Source of the DNA: Gemmatimonadota bacterium
GTDB lineage: Bacteria > Latescibacterota > UBA2968 > UBA8231
Assembly: GCA_026706165.1 (NCBI GenBank)
Contig: JAPOZF010000228.1
Location: 1 to 6,741 of the forward strand
Reading direction: 5' to 3'
Length of the DNA stretch: 6,741 nt
This document shows, piece by piece, positions 1 through 5,866 of the stretch (its first letter is position 1; the number at the start of each line of letters is the position of its first letter). The notes below the pieces were generated by a model. It was not told the origin of the DNA and did no database searches. It was given only the letters and a program-made list of their open reading frames with translations. A program made the position numbers and the translations under genes.

Positions 1-1004
1 CCGGGGCGGGAGGCCCGGGGCGGGGCCCCGCCCGGGGTCCCGTGCCGGAGAGGGTGGTGGGGGCAGCCGGGCACCTGGTCCACATGCCCGGCCACGTATA
101 CTACCGCCTGGGGGAGTACGAAAAGGCACGCCGGTCTTTCATCGCCTCGATGCGGGTCGACTCGACCTACATGGCCGACCAGCGGGTGCCCGTATCCAGG
201 GTCTGGAACTACGTCCACAACCTCAACTACCTGCTGGCGAACTGCGCCGAGGAGGGCCGCTACCGCGAGGGCCTGGAATGGGCCCGGCGCCTCGAGGAGG
301 TGCCCCTTGTGCCGCGGCGCCCCTTCTTCTTCTACCAGGGCAGAATGGCCCTTCCGCGGCTGCACATGCGCTTCGGTTCCTGGTCGCGGGCGGCAGGCGA
401 GCTGGCCGCGATCGCCGCAAACGACACCGTGAGGGATACGTTCGCGGGGGAGTACGCGCGCGCCATGGAGGCATTCTCCCTCGGGATGGCCCACCTCGGA
501 GAGGGGGACGTCGCCGCGGCCGGGGAGCGGCTCAGTCAGTTTCCCGCGCCGGATGACCCGGGATCGAGCGCCGGGAACGACGCCTACGACGCCCCCCGCC
601 GCCGGCGCCTGCTCAACGTCGCCAGGCTGGACCTGAGGGGTAACATCCACCGGGCCCGGGGGGAGTACGAGCTCTCCTTCCGGACTCTGGGCGCCGCCGC
701 CGACAGCCTGGAAGCCATTGGCTACGACGAGCCGCCGTTGTACGCGCGGCCGGTTCTCGAGAGTCTCGCGCAAGCCCACCTCGAGGCCGGGAACCGGAAA
801 CAGGCAGCCGAGCTGTTCGAGGCGGTGCTGGCCAGGCGGCCGCACAGCGGGTTTGCGCTTTACGGACTCGCCCAGGCCCTGGACCGGGGCGAAGACCAGG
901 AGCGGGCCGCCCGGGCATACGGCGCGTTCCTCGAGCGCTGGAACGGCGCCGACCAGGAGCTCGAAGCCGTACGACGGGCCCGCGACCGGCTGGCGCGGCA
1001 TTGA
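1..1004 (+). CDS. TPR-repeat protein, C-terminal part (5' end outside window)
   Basis: This is a helical tetratricopeptide-repeat protein, likely a protein-protein interaction scaffold; its partner is unknown. The frame is open from base 3 to the TGA at 1002-1004, with no stop before the first possible start (GTG at 42). That GTG lies just before the motif AGHLVHMPGHVYYRLGEYEKA-like segment (residues about 9-28 from GTG). From memory, this segment is internal in a family of long TPR proteins, so the gene most likely begins left of the window. TPR-like helix pairs are visible at about residues 12-40, 58-88, 138-165, 190-220 and 236-300. The last pair includes ARPVLESLAQAHLEAG and FALYGLAQALDRG, the usual C-terminal signature of this group. 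No signal peptide or membrane segment is visible. The first 13 codons encode an unusual Gly/Pro/Arg-rich stretch. An aldo/keto reductase follows 55 bp downstream on the same strand. I am sure of the TPR nature but not of a specific function. Confidence 0.82.
   Translation, partial: GAGGPGRGPARGPVPERVVGAAGHLVHMPGHVYYRLGEYEKARRSFIASMRVDSTYMADQRVPVSRVWNYVHNLNYLLANCAEEGRYREGLEWARRLEEVPLVPRRPFFFYQGRMALPRLHMRFGSWSRAAGELAAIAANDTVRDTFAGEYARAMEAFSLGMAHLGEGDVAAAGERLSQFPAPDDPGSSAGNDAYDAPRRRRLLNVARLDLRGNIHRARGEYELSFRTLGAAADSLEAIGYDEPPLYARPVLESLAQAHLEAGNRKQAAELFEAVLARRPHSGFALYGLAQALDRGEDQERAARAYGAFLERWNGADQELEAVRRARDRLARH
18..33. repeat. Perfect 16-bp GC-only palindrome in a low-complexity run
   Basis: Bases 18-33 read GGGCGGGGCCCCGCCC, which equals its own reverse complement. 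It sits in a G/C run covering roughly bases 1-37 that contains no A or T apart from one A at base 11. It is inside the open frame of the TPR gene, where it encodes Gly/Pro/Arg residues. It may be a real hairpin-forming coding sequence or a contig-edge artefact. No function is claimed. Confidence 0.5.
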
Positions 1005-1025
1005 CCGGTTGCTACATTTGACGCC

Positions 1026-1035
1026 GGTTCGAACC
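1026..1035. other. 10-bp perfect palindrome between the TPR and aldo/keto reductase genes
   Basis: GGTTCGAACC is a perfect inverted repeat centred 25-34 nt upstream of the aldo/keto reductase ATG, in the 55-bp gap after the TPR stop. A short dyad of this kind could be a regulator half-site pair, but palindromes of this length occur by chance in GC-rich DNA. No convincing promoter hexamers accompany it. Confidence 0.25.
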
Positions 1036-1046
1036 ACCGTTACGAA

Positions 1047-1051
1047 AAAGG
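1047..1051 (+). promoter_or_regulatory. Ribosome binding site for the aldo/keto reductase
   Basis: AAAGG lies 8 nt before the ATG at 1060. This supports that start rather than the far-upstream in-frame ATG at 718, which would overlap the TPR gene by about 290 bp and add 114 residues of no family resemblance. Confidence 0.55.
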
Positions 1052-1059
1052 CAGGCAGG

Positions 1060-1926
1060 ATGGAATACCGCCGGTTCGGGAAGACCGACATGGAGCTGAG
1101 CACCATCGCCCTCGGCGGGTTGCTGGCTCACTACGAGGGGTTCTCCGGGCATCCGCCCCCCGGAGAGAAGCGGGCCATCTACCTCCGCGCCAGGGAGCTC
1201 GGCGTCAACCTGTTCGACATGGGGTACGGCGACGAGGTGCACATCCCGGACGAGTTGAAGGGACCGGGCGGAGACCACCACTTCTCGCTGAAGGTGGGGG
1301 GGCCCCCGGCCGACCAGCTCGAAGTCATCGTCGACAGGCACCTGGCCAACATCAGGCGGGACCGGATCGACATCCTGCGGGTTCACCATCCCGATTACCG
1401 GGAGGTCCCTGGTCTCGCCGAGTGCGTAGAGCGGCTGAAACGGGCGGGAAAGGTTCGTTCCCTGTGCCTGATCCGGCATTACCTGAAAGCCCAGCAGGAA
1501 TACGCCGCCAACGGCCCCGACCCGGATGCCGACGCCGACCTGGTGGTCTACAACTACGTCTGCCGCTGGCAGGAGCCAGGCTTGAGGAAGTCCCTGGAGG
1601 CGGGGACGGGAGTGCTGATCATGAAGTCCCTCGGCGGCCAGTGGATCAGCTGGGAGGACAAGGCGGCCACCGACTGGGAGGTTGCCGACGAGTCGAGGGT
1701 GATCGAGTTGTCGCCCCGGGGCGAGGGGATCCGCGATGAGCTGCCCCTGGTGTACCCCATCGTATCGGGACCCTGGCGCGAGCTGGCCGAGCCGGGGGAG
1801 GTCGCGCCCCCGACCGAGAGGGCGATCTCGTGGGTCCTCGACAACCGGGCGGTCTCCAGCGTCCTGGTGGCCTTCGCCAGCGTCGCCGAGCTCGAGCAGG
1901 GAGTCGGAGTCAGGGAGCTCGTGTAG
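1060..1926 (+). CDS. Aldo/keto reductase family oxidoreductase with altered cofactor motifs
   Basis: This 288-residue protein is predicted to be a cytosolic TIM-barrel NAD(P)H-dependent reductase acting on an aldehyde, ketone or sugar; the substrate is unknown. It opens with MEYRRFGKTDMELSTIALGG, the standard first strand of the aldo/keto reductase (AKR) family. Candidate catalytic-tetrad residues are D53 and Y56 (LFDMGYGD), K78 (FSLKVGG) and H109 or H110 (ILRVHHPD). MKSLGG near residues 189-194 and the late segment AISWVLDNRAVSSVL also match the family. Three points are odd. D53 and Y56 are separated by two residues instead of the usual four. The strand normally ending in G-V-S-N/H reads C136-L-I-R-H140. 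The chain stops soon after the last cofactor-binding segment, so the C-terminal tail is short. The ATG at 1060 has an adjacent ribosome binding site. The gene lies between a TPR gene and a Gfo/Idh/MocA dehydrogenase on the same strand. Family assignment is secure; catalytic competence is likely but unproven. Confidence 0.88.
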   Translation: MEYRRFGKTDMELSTIALGGLLAHYEGFSGHPPPGEKRAIYLRARELGVNLFDMGYGDEVHIPDELKGPGGDHHFSLKVGGPPADQLEVIVDRHLANIRRDRIDILRVHHPDYREVPGLAECVERLKRAGKVRSLCLIRHYLKAQQEYAANGPDPDADADLVVYNYVCRWQEPGLRKSLEAGTGVLIMKSLGGQWISWEDKAATDWEVADESRVIELSPRGEGIRDELPLVYPIVSGPWRELAEPGEVAPPTERAISWVLDNRAVSSVLVAFASVAELEQGVGVRELV

Positions 1927-1979
1927 TGCTGAAGGTCGCCTGGGCGGCGGCCGAACCTCTCACGCCTGAGGGGAGTTCG

Positions 1980-1997
1980 CGGTCCGGTTCCGGACCG
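1980..1997 (+). other. Compact stem-loop in the gap between aldo/keto reductase and dehydrogenase genes
   Basis: CGGTCCGG-TT-CCGGACCG is a perfect 8-bp inverted repeat with a 2-nt centre; as RNA it would fold as a 7-bp stem with a GTTC tetraloop. It begins 54 nt after the reductase stop and ends 82 nt before the GTG of the next gene. It is followed by GAAAATG rather than a U tract, so it is not a classical intrinsic terminator. It could be a transcript-end or processing hairpin, or a palindromic operator. The rest of the 153-bp gap shows only the ribosome binding site below. Confidence 0.45.
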
Positions 1998-2065
1998 GAA
2001 AATGCAGGCTGACTGCCGGCGGGAGCGTTGATCTTCGAGCCGGACTGATTCAGGTCAGGGATTAC

Positions 2066-2071
2066 AGGAGG
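2066..2071 (+). promoter_or_regulatory. Strong Shine-Dalgarno for the Gfo/Idh/MocA gene
   Basis: AGGAGG lies 8 nt before the GTG at 2080. This decides in favour of that GTG start, which also places the first Rossmann strand (VELAVIGCGG) at residue 4 as expected for the family. Confidence 0.8.
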
Positions 2072-2079
2072 CATTCGCG

Positions 2080-3312
2080 GTGGAAAAAGTCGAACTGGCG
2101 GTGATCGGGTGCGGCGGCATGGGCGGCCGCCACCTGAGCGGGTTGAACGAGCTGTTGGGCACACCGTTCGCCAACATCGAGCTGGCGGGGTTGTGCGACG
2201 TCAACCGGGAAAACGCCGAGATGGCGGCGGCCCAGGTCGAACGGATGACGGGGTCGAGGCCTCCCGTCTTCACCGCGGTCGAAGAGATGGCCGCGGCACT
2301 GCCCGGCCTGCGGGCGGTCGACGTTGTCGTCGATCCCTGCTTTCACGAAGAGGTGGTGTGCCAGGCCCTCGACCTCGGCCTCCACGTCATGGTGGAAAAG
2401 CCGATGGCGATCACCGTCAAAGGCTGCCTGGCGATGATGGAAGCGGCCGAACGCAACGGCCGCCTGCTGTCGGTCGCCGAGAACTTCCGCCGCGACCCCT
2501 CGGCGCGCCTGGTCAACCACCTGCTGCGGCAGGGCAGGATCGGCACTCCGTACATGGCCACCTTCCACCACCTGAGCGGAGGGGACAGGGTGTTCATCAC
2601 CCCGTGGCGCCACCTGAAAGACCGCGGCGGCATGGTTCTCGACGTCGGCGTGCACTTCACCGACCTGATCCGCTACCAGCTCGGAGACATCGACGAGGTC
2701 TACGGGGACGTGCGCCTCGTAGAACCTGTCAGAAGGAAACCGGAGGGGATCGGGGTCGACAACGAGTTCTACCGCAAGCGCCTCGAGGAAATGGCGGACC
2801 AGTACCCGGCCACCGCGGAGGACGTCTCCATCGCCAGCATGCGCCTGGAAAGCGGTGCATTCGTCAGCTGGATGGTCGGCATCGGCGGGCACGGGGGCTG
2901 CGGCGGCGAAATCATCTTCGGCGACGCGGGGGCCCTGCGGGGCTTCGGGACCCGGGGGGGAAGTACCTGCCTGGTCAGGACCGGCGAGGAGGAAGTCCCC
3001 TACGAAGAGCTCATGGCCTCGGCCACGGGGCTGGAGCTCGAGCCCCTGGCCGCCCACTTCTTCCCCGACAAGCTGGCCGAGGGGAACATCGACTTCAGGC
3101 TGCTGGCCCTGGAGTACTACGAACTCGGAGAAGCGATCCTCAACGGGCGCGAGCTCGAGGTAGACGGCGTCGAGGGGATGAAGGACGTCGCCGCGGTCTA
3201 CGCGGTCTTCGAGTCGTCCGTCGCGGGCCGCCCTGTGAAGATGAGCGAGGTGGAGAGCGGCGAGCTCAGCACCTACCAGGACGAAATCGACGCCGCCCTG
3301 AAAAAAACCTGA
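2080..3312 (+). CDS. Gfo/Idh/MocA-family NAD(P)-dependent oxidoreductase
   Basis: This 410-residue predicted cytosolic dehydrogenase belongs to the glucose-fructose oxidoreductase / inositol dehydrogenase family, which oxidises or reduces sugars, inositols and related polyols. The N-terminal Rossmann fold carries the dinucleotide loop GCGGMGGRH (residues 10-18) and an acidic D40 at the end of the second strand (LCDVN), suggesting NAD preference. The family signature EKP is at residues 106-108 in HVMVEKPMA, with K107 the expected catalytic lysine. D188 and H192 (MVLDVGVHFTDLIRY) fit the D-x-x-x-H catalytic motif at the start of the C-terminal substrate domain. Residues about 120-350 form that alpha/beta domain. 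The GTG start has an AGGAGG eight bases upstream. Length is typical to slightly long for the family. It follows an aldo/keto reductase and may act on a related metabolite, but a 153-bp gap with a hairpin separates them. Family confidence is high; the substrate is unknown. Confidence 0.93.
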   Translation: MEKVELAVIGCGGMGGRHLSGLNELLGTPFANIELAGLCDVNRENAEMAAAQVERMTGSRPPVFTAVEEMAAALPGLRAVDVVVDPCFHEEVVCQALDLGLHVMVEKPMAITVKGCLAMMEAAERNGRLLSVAENFRRDPSARLVNHLLRQGRIGTPYMATFHHLSGGDRVFITPWRHLKDRGGMVLDVGVHFTDLIRYQLGDIDEVYGDVRLVEPVRRKPEGIGVDNEFYRKRLEEMADQYPATAEDVSIASMRLESGAFVSWMVGIGGHGGCGGEIIFGDAGALRGFGTRGGSTCLVRTGEEEVPYEELMASATGLELEPLAAHFFPDKLAEGNIDFRLLALEYYELGEAILNGRELEVDGVEGMKDVAAVYAVFESSVAGRPVKMSEVESGELSTYQDEIDAALKKT

Positions 3313-3397
3313 GCCCCTTTCCCGACCCGCCCCGAGGGTTTCCGCAAATTCCCAGCCGACGCGGAGGGAATCCCACTGGAGGCAGGCCGGGACACTG
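3313..3397. other. Convergent intergenic gap, nothing recognised
   Basis: These 85 bp separate the stops of the dehydrogenase gene (plus) and the ASPIC/FG-GAP gene (minus). I looked for a bidirectional terminator and found only weak pairings, such as TCCGC with GCGGA across a long loop, and no T tract on either side. Confidence 0.6.
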
Positions 3398-4852
3398 TCA
3401 GTCAGCCGGTTCTTCGACGGCGAGGATCTGGTTGGCGCCGAGTCCTGTCAGGGTCTGCTTCCGCCCCAGGGGCCACCGGATCTCCACCCGGTCGACGAGC
3501 TCGCGGTCCCCCAGTCCGAAGAAGAGCCGCGAGTCGTTCTGGCACAGGTAGCTCGAGCCGGAACGCACCTCGTCCACCTGGACGAGGCTTCCGGACTTGA
3601 CGGTCACCTTGGCCCCTATGGCGCTGCTGTTGGCCCCTCCCCCTTTCAGGTGCAGCTGCAGCCAGTTGCCGCGGTTGCCGCCGTCGTTGCGCAACAGGTT
3701 GGCCGGCTCTCCGTTGTTGGCCACCGCAATGTCGAGGTCCCCGTCGTTGTCGTAATCCCCCCTGGCCGCGCCCCGGCTCACATGAGCCGGCTTCATCCCC
3801 GGCCCGGATTCGTCCGACACGTCCGAGAAGCGGTCCGCCCCGTCGTGCCTGAACAGCTGGTTCTGCTGCGGGTAGTCGACGTCGTCGAACAGGCTGATGT
3901 TCGGGTCGAGGTGGCCGTTGGCGACGAAGAGGTCCCGGTCGCCGTCGTTGTCGTAGTCGAGGAACATGGTCCCCCAGCCCATGAAACCGAGGCTGGGAAC
4001 ACCCAATCCCTGCTGAAAGGTCACGTCGGCAAAAAAACCTGAACCGAGGTTGTGGTACAGGCTGTTGGTCTCGCGCTGGTAGTTGGTGACGAACAGGTCG
4101 AAGCGGCCGTCGTTGTCGTAATCCCCCGAGGTCACCCCCATGCCGGCAAGGGGTTTTCCGGCGTCGTTGTACGCCGCTCCGGCCAGGATTCCGACTTCCG
4201 CAAAGCGCCCGTTGTCGTTCCGGTAGAGCAGGTTGGGGGTGCGGTCTCCGGCGACGTAGAGGTCGAGGTCGCCGTCGTCGTCGTAGTCGCTGAAAAAGGC
4301 GCCGAGCTCCTTGGCGGCTTTCGGCAGCAGCCCGACCTCGCCGGTGGCGTCGGTAAAAGTCCCGTCGCCGTCGTTGCGAAAGAACAGGTCGGCCCCGGGT
4401 TGGTACATCTGGGGACCGCAGTACACCCTGTACCTCGCCTGGAAACACTCCGGGAAATCACCTGCCGAGTCGTACTCGACGTAGGTCGCCACGTAGAGGT
4501 CGAGGTCCCCGTCCCGGTCGTGGTCGCCGAACGCCGCACCCGTGCTGAGGCCGGGGGCGGTGACCCCGGCGGCTTCGGTGACCGCGGAAAAACCTCCGGT
4601 TTCCCCGCCGCGATACAGTATGTTCGGACCGTTCCCCGTCACGTACAGGTCGATCGCCCCGTCGCCGTCGTAATCGGCCGCGGCGCACCCGAGTCCGAAC
4701 CCCGAGTCGGAAACACCCGAAACTTCGGCGCGGTCGCGGAAGGTTCCGTTCCCCTCGTTGCGGTAGAGGGCGGCCGGTCCGTCGCTGTTGACGAAATACA
4801 GGTCGATCAGGCCGTCTTCGTCGTAGTCGAAGAAGACGGCCCCCGAGCCCAT
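3398..4852 (-). CDS. FG-GAP/VCBS repeat protein with ASPIC/UnbV domain (CRTAC1-like)
   Basis: This is a predicted exported calcium-binding beta-propeller. From the ATG at 4852 it has 484 residues with seven D-x-D-x-D-G-x-x-D loops at residues 9-17, 60-68, 110-118, 189-197, 244-252, 299-307 and 366-374, each followed by L/I-hydrophobic-V. This is the integrin-alpha-like FG-GAP pattern. The C-terminus, residues about 396-480 (NWLQLHLKG, SSAIGAKVTV, VRSGSSYLCQND, FGLGD, VEIRWPLG), is an ASPIC/UnbV domain. C136 and C145 (YCGP) flank a non-repeat insertion also seen in this family. The ATG lies inside the conserved ETMGSGAVFFDYD motif, so the true N-terminus is upstream (see 4853-5062). The gene is last in a minus-strand unit after a TPR gene and a lipoprotein gene, and ends 85 bp from the convergent dehydrogenase gene. 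Biological role is unknown; proteins of this type are often secreted, adhesion-like or of unknown function. Confidence 0.9.
   Translation of the reverse strand: MGSGAVFFDYDEDGLIDLYFVNSDGPAALYRNEGNGTFRDRAEVSGVSDSGFGLGCAAADYDGDGAIDLYVTGNGPNILYRGGETGGFSAVTEAAGVTAPGLSTGAAFGDHDRDGDLDLYVATYVEYDSAGDFPECFQARYRVYCGPQMYQPGADLFFRNDGDGTFTDATGEVGLLPKAAKELGAFFSDYDDDGDLDLYVAGDRTPNLLYRNDNGRFAEVGILAGAAYNDAGKPLAGMGVTSGDYDNDGRFDLFVTNYQRETNSLYHNLGSGFFADVTFQQGLGVPSLGFMGWGTMFLDYDNDGDRDLFVANGHLDPNISLFDDVDYPQQNQLFRHDGADRFSDVSDESGPGMKPAHVSRGAARGDYDNDGDLDIAVANNGEPANLLRNDGGNRGNWLQLHLKGGGANSSAIGAKVTVKSGSLVQVDEVRSGSSYLCQNDSRLFFGLGDRELVDRVEIRWPLGRKQTLTGLGANQILAVEEPAD
3731..4828 (-). repeat. Seven coding repeats for DxDxDG calcium loops
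   Basis: Seven imperfect 27-bp copies, on the plus strand of the form GTCGAGGTCSCCGTCGTTGT-like, lie at 3731-3757, 3932-3958, 4097-4123, 4262-4288, 4499-4525, 4649-4675 and 4802-4828. They encode the aspartate-rich loops of the FG-GAP protein. Spacing is about 150-240 bp, the length of one propeller blade. Similarity is concentrated in the Asp codons (GAC on the coding strand), and their complements give a long false open frame on the plus strand. Confidence 0.85.
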
Positions 4853-5062
4853 CGTTTCGAAAGGGTGCTTGTCGCCGGCGGCGCCGTTGCGGTGGTGGAA
4901 GGAGATGCCGGCGGCCCCGGCGACATCGGTGAAAACCGCCGGGGCGGGGGTTGCCGGGTCCGGCGCGAAGAAACCGGAGACAGCCAGAAGCAGGGCCCGC
5001 CGGGGGAACCAGCCCCCCCAGACCGCCGCGCCAGCGCCCCTGACGGAGGGAAAGGCGCTAAT
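4853..5062 (-). other. Probable N-terminal coding extension of the ASPIC/FG-GAP gene, without a standard start codon
   Basis: Reading the minus strand in frame upstream of 4852 gives convincing family sequence: FTDVAGAAGISFHHRNG, then AAGDKHPFET leading into MGSG. This matches the usual start of mature CRTAC1-like proteins. Further upstream is RRALLLAVSGFFA followed by a Pro/Ala linker, resembling the end of a signal peptide. The frame stays open to a TGA at 5126-5128, but contains no ATG, GTG or TTG. An ATT at 5062-5060 shares one base with the TAG of the lipoprotein gene and would give a 554-residue protein with a long signal sequence. CTG codons at 4993 and 4987 are alternatives but leave too short a signal. 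A seven-C run (5013-5019) is a possible indel site, yet no standard start exists in any minus frame between 4981 and 5060. The coding extension is well supported; the exact start is not. Confidence 0.7.
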
Positions 5063-5864
5063 AGTACTCTTCGGTGCGCGGGGCCTTGGCCTGGTACACC
5101 TCGCGGCTGAACTGGTACGGAATGTTCACCGTCTCGGTCGGCTCGTTGCGGTAGTCGAACCGGAGGATGGCGTCGTGGACCATCACCTCGAAATCCTCGA
5201 CGTCGTAGTCGAGGGCGGGAAACACCACGTAGCTTCCGTACTCCTGGCCGCTGAAGATGTTCTCGTTCCGGAACATCGACTTGCGGAGCAGGTCGCGCCG
5301 CTCCTCGTAGCTCTTGTAGGTGTTGCCGGCGTAGGCTACCGCATAGGGCCAGTAGTATTCGAGCAGGGCGTGCAGGCTGAGCGCCGGGTAGCGGCGTCCG
5401 TTGGCCGCGGTCAGCACGACCTTTTCCGGATCGACCCGGACCTTGGGGAAGGCGTAGTTCTTCACGTTCAGGAAGAAAACCGTAAACCTGGTCGGGGCGC
5501 GCTCCGCTTCGGGCGGGACCCAGTCGCCGAAAGTGAACGGATTGGTCTGCATCTGGGTGGGGTTCCGGTAGGCGGAGCCATCGTCGACCTCGGAGTTGCG
5601 GGCAAACTGGCGGTTGAGCATCTCCGCGGTCACCGAGCGCAGCGAGATCTCGAGCCGGTCGAGGACGAAGGTTATGCTGCGGTCATCGCCCACGGTAAAC
5701 GACTCGTTCTCCTGCGCCGATACCGGGAGTATCGGCCCGGCGAAGTGGCGGTGGCCGAACTTCAGCCCGCAACCAGCCAGTGAAAAGGACCCCGCGACGA
5801 CGCACAGCAGGGTGATCGTCCGACTCGGGCGGGTCAGCACGGTTCTTCTGCAGCACCATTTCAT
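5058..5864 (-). CDS. Uncharacterised lipoprotein in a TPR/ASPIC gene unit
   Basis: I do not recognise the family of this 268-residue protein. It begins with a basic, then hydrophobic signal (ITLLCVVAGSFSLAGC) with lipobox L29-A-G-C32, so C32 should be lipidated by the signal peptidase II pathway. G33 at the +2 position gives no inner-membrane retention signal by the E. coli rule, favouring the outer membrane if the cell is diderm. The mature part alternates short hydrophobic strands and turns, e.g. residues 62-78 (RSITFVLDRLEISLRSV), 126-136 (RFTVFFLNVKN) and 145-163 (DPEKVVLTAANGRRYPALS). This resembles an immunoglobulin-like beta-sandwich, which is an inference. It is rich in Tyr and Phe and ends TEEYY. 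The ATG at 5864 is 2 nt after the TPR stop, indicating translational coupling, with AGGAG 11 nt upstream. GTG at codon 9 is an alternative start that would shorten the signal. Its stop overlaps the possible ATT start of the next gene. Confidence 0.85.
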   Translation of the reverse strand: MKWCCRRTVLTRPSRTITLLCVVAGSFSLAGCGLKFGHRHFAGPILPVSAQENESFTVGDDRSITFVLDRLEISLRSVTAEMLNRQFARNSEVDDGSAYRNPTQMQTNPFTFGDWVPPEAERAPTRFTVFFLNVKNYAFPKVRVDPEKVVLTAANGRRYPALSLHALLEYYWPYAVAYAGNTYKSYEERRDLLRKSMFRNENIFSGQEYGSYVVFPALDYDVEDFEVMVHDAILRFDYRNEPTETVNIPYQFSREVYQAKAPRTEEYY

Positions 5865-5866
5865 GA

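Noticed and set aside
1026..1035. tRNA T-loop-like GGTTCGAACC
   Set aside because: No acceptor, D or anticodon arms can be built around it; it is only a short palindrome.
1001..1046. Possible promoter (TTGACC at 1001 or TTGACG at 1018 with TACGAA at 1041)
   Set aside because: The -10 match is only three of six, and the implied transcript start would fall after the ribosome binding site of the 1060 ATG.
718..1059. In-frame upstream ATG (718) giving a 402-residue aldo/keto reductase
   Set aside because: It overlaps the TPR gene by about 290 bp, the extra residues are Arg/Ser/Pro-rich shadow sequence, and the ATG at 1060 has a ribosome binding site and matches the family start.
1012..1479. 155-codon minus-strand frame over the start of the aldo/keto reductase
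   Set aside because: Antisense to a well-supported gene, with no ribosome binding site or recognisable domain.
2028..2051. TTGATC followed by GATTCA as a promoter for the dehydrogenase gene
   Set aside because: The -10 match is poor and the spacing is too short; not enough to call.
2062..3057. 331-codon minus-strand open frame opposite the Gfo/Idh/MocA gene
   Set aside because: It is fully antisense to a gene with clear catalytic motifs, its composition is a His/Asp/Val-rich shadow, and it resembles no known domain.
3313..3397. Bidirectional terminator in the convergent gap
   Set aside because: Only 5-bp stems across long loops, and no T tract on either strand.
2109..3551. 480-codon plus-strand frame overlapping the dehydrogenase and the convergent gap
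   Set aside because: Arg/Gly/Pro-rich product typical of an out-of-frame reading of GC-rich coding DNA; it also runs into the convergent ASPIC gene.
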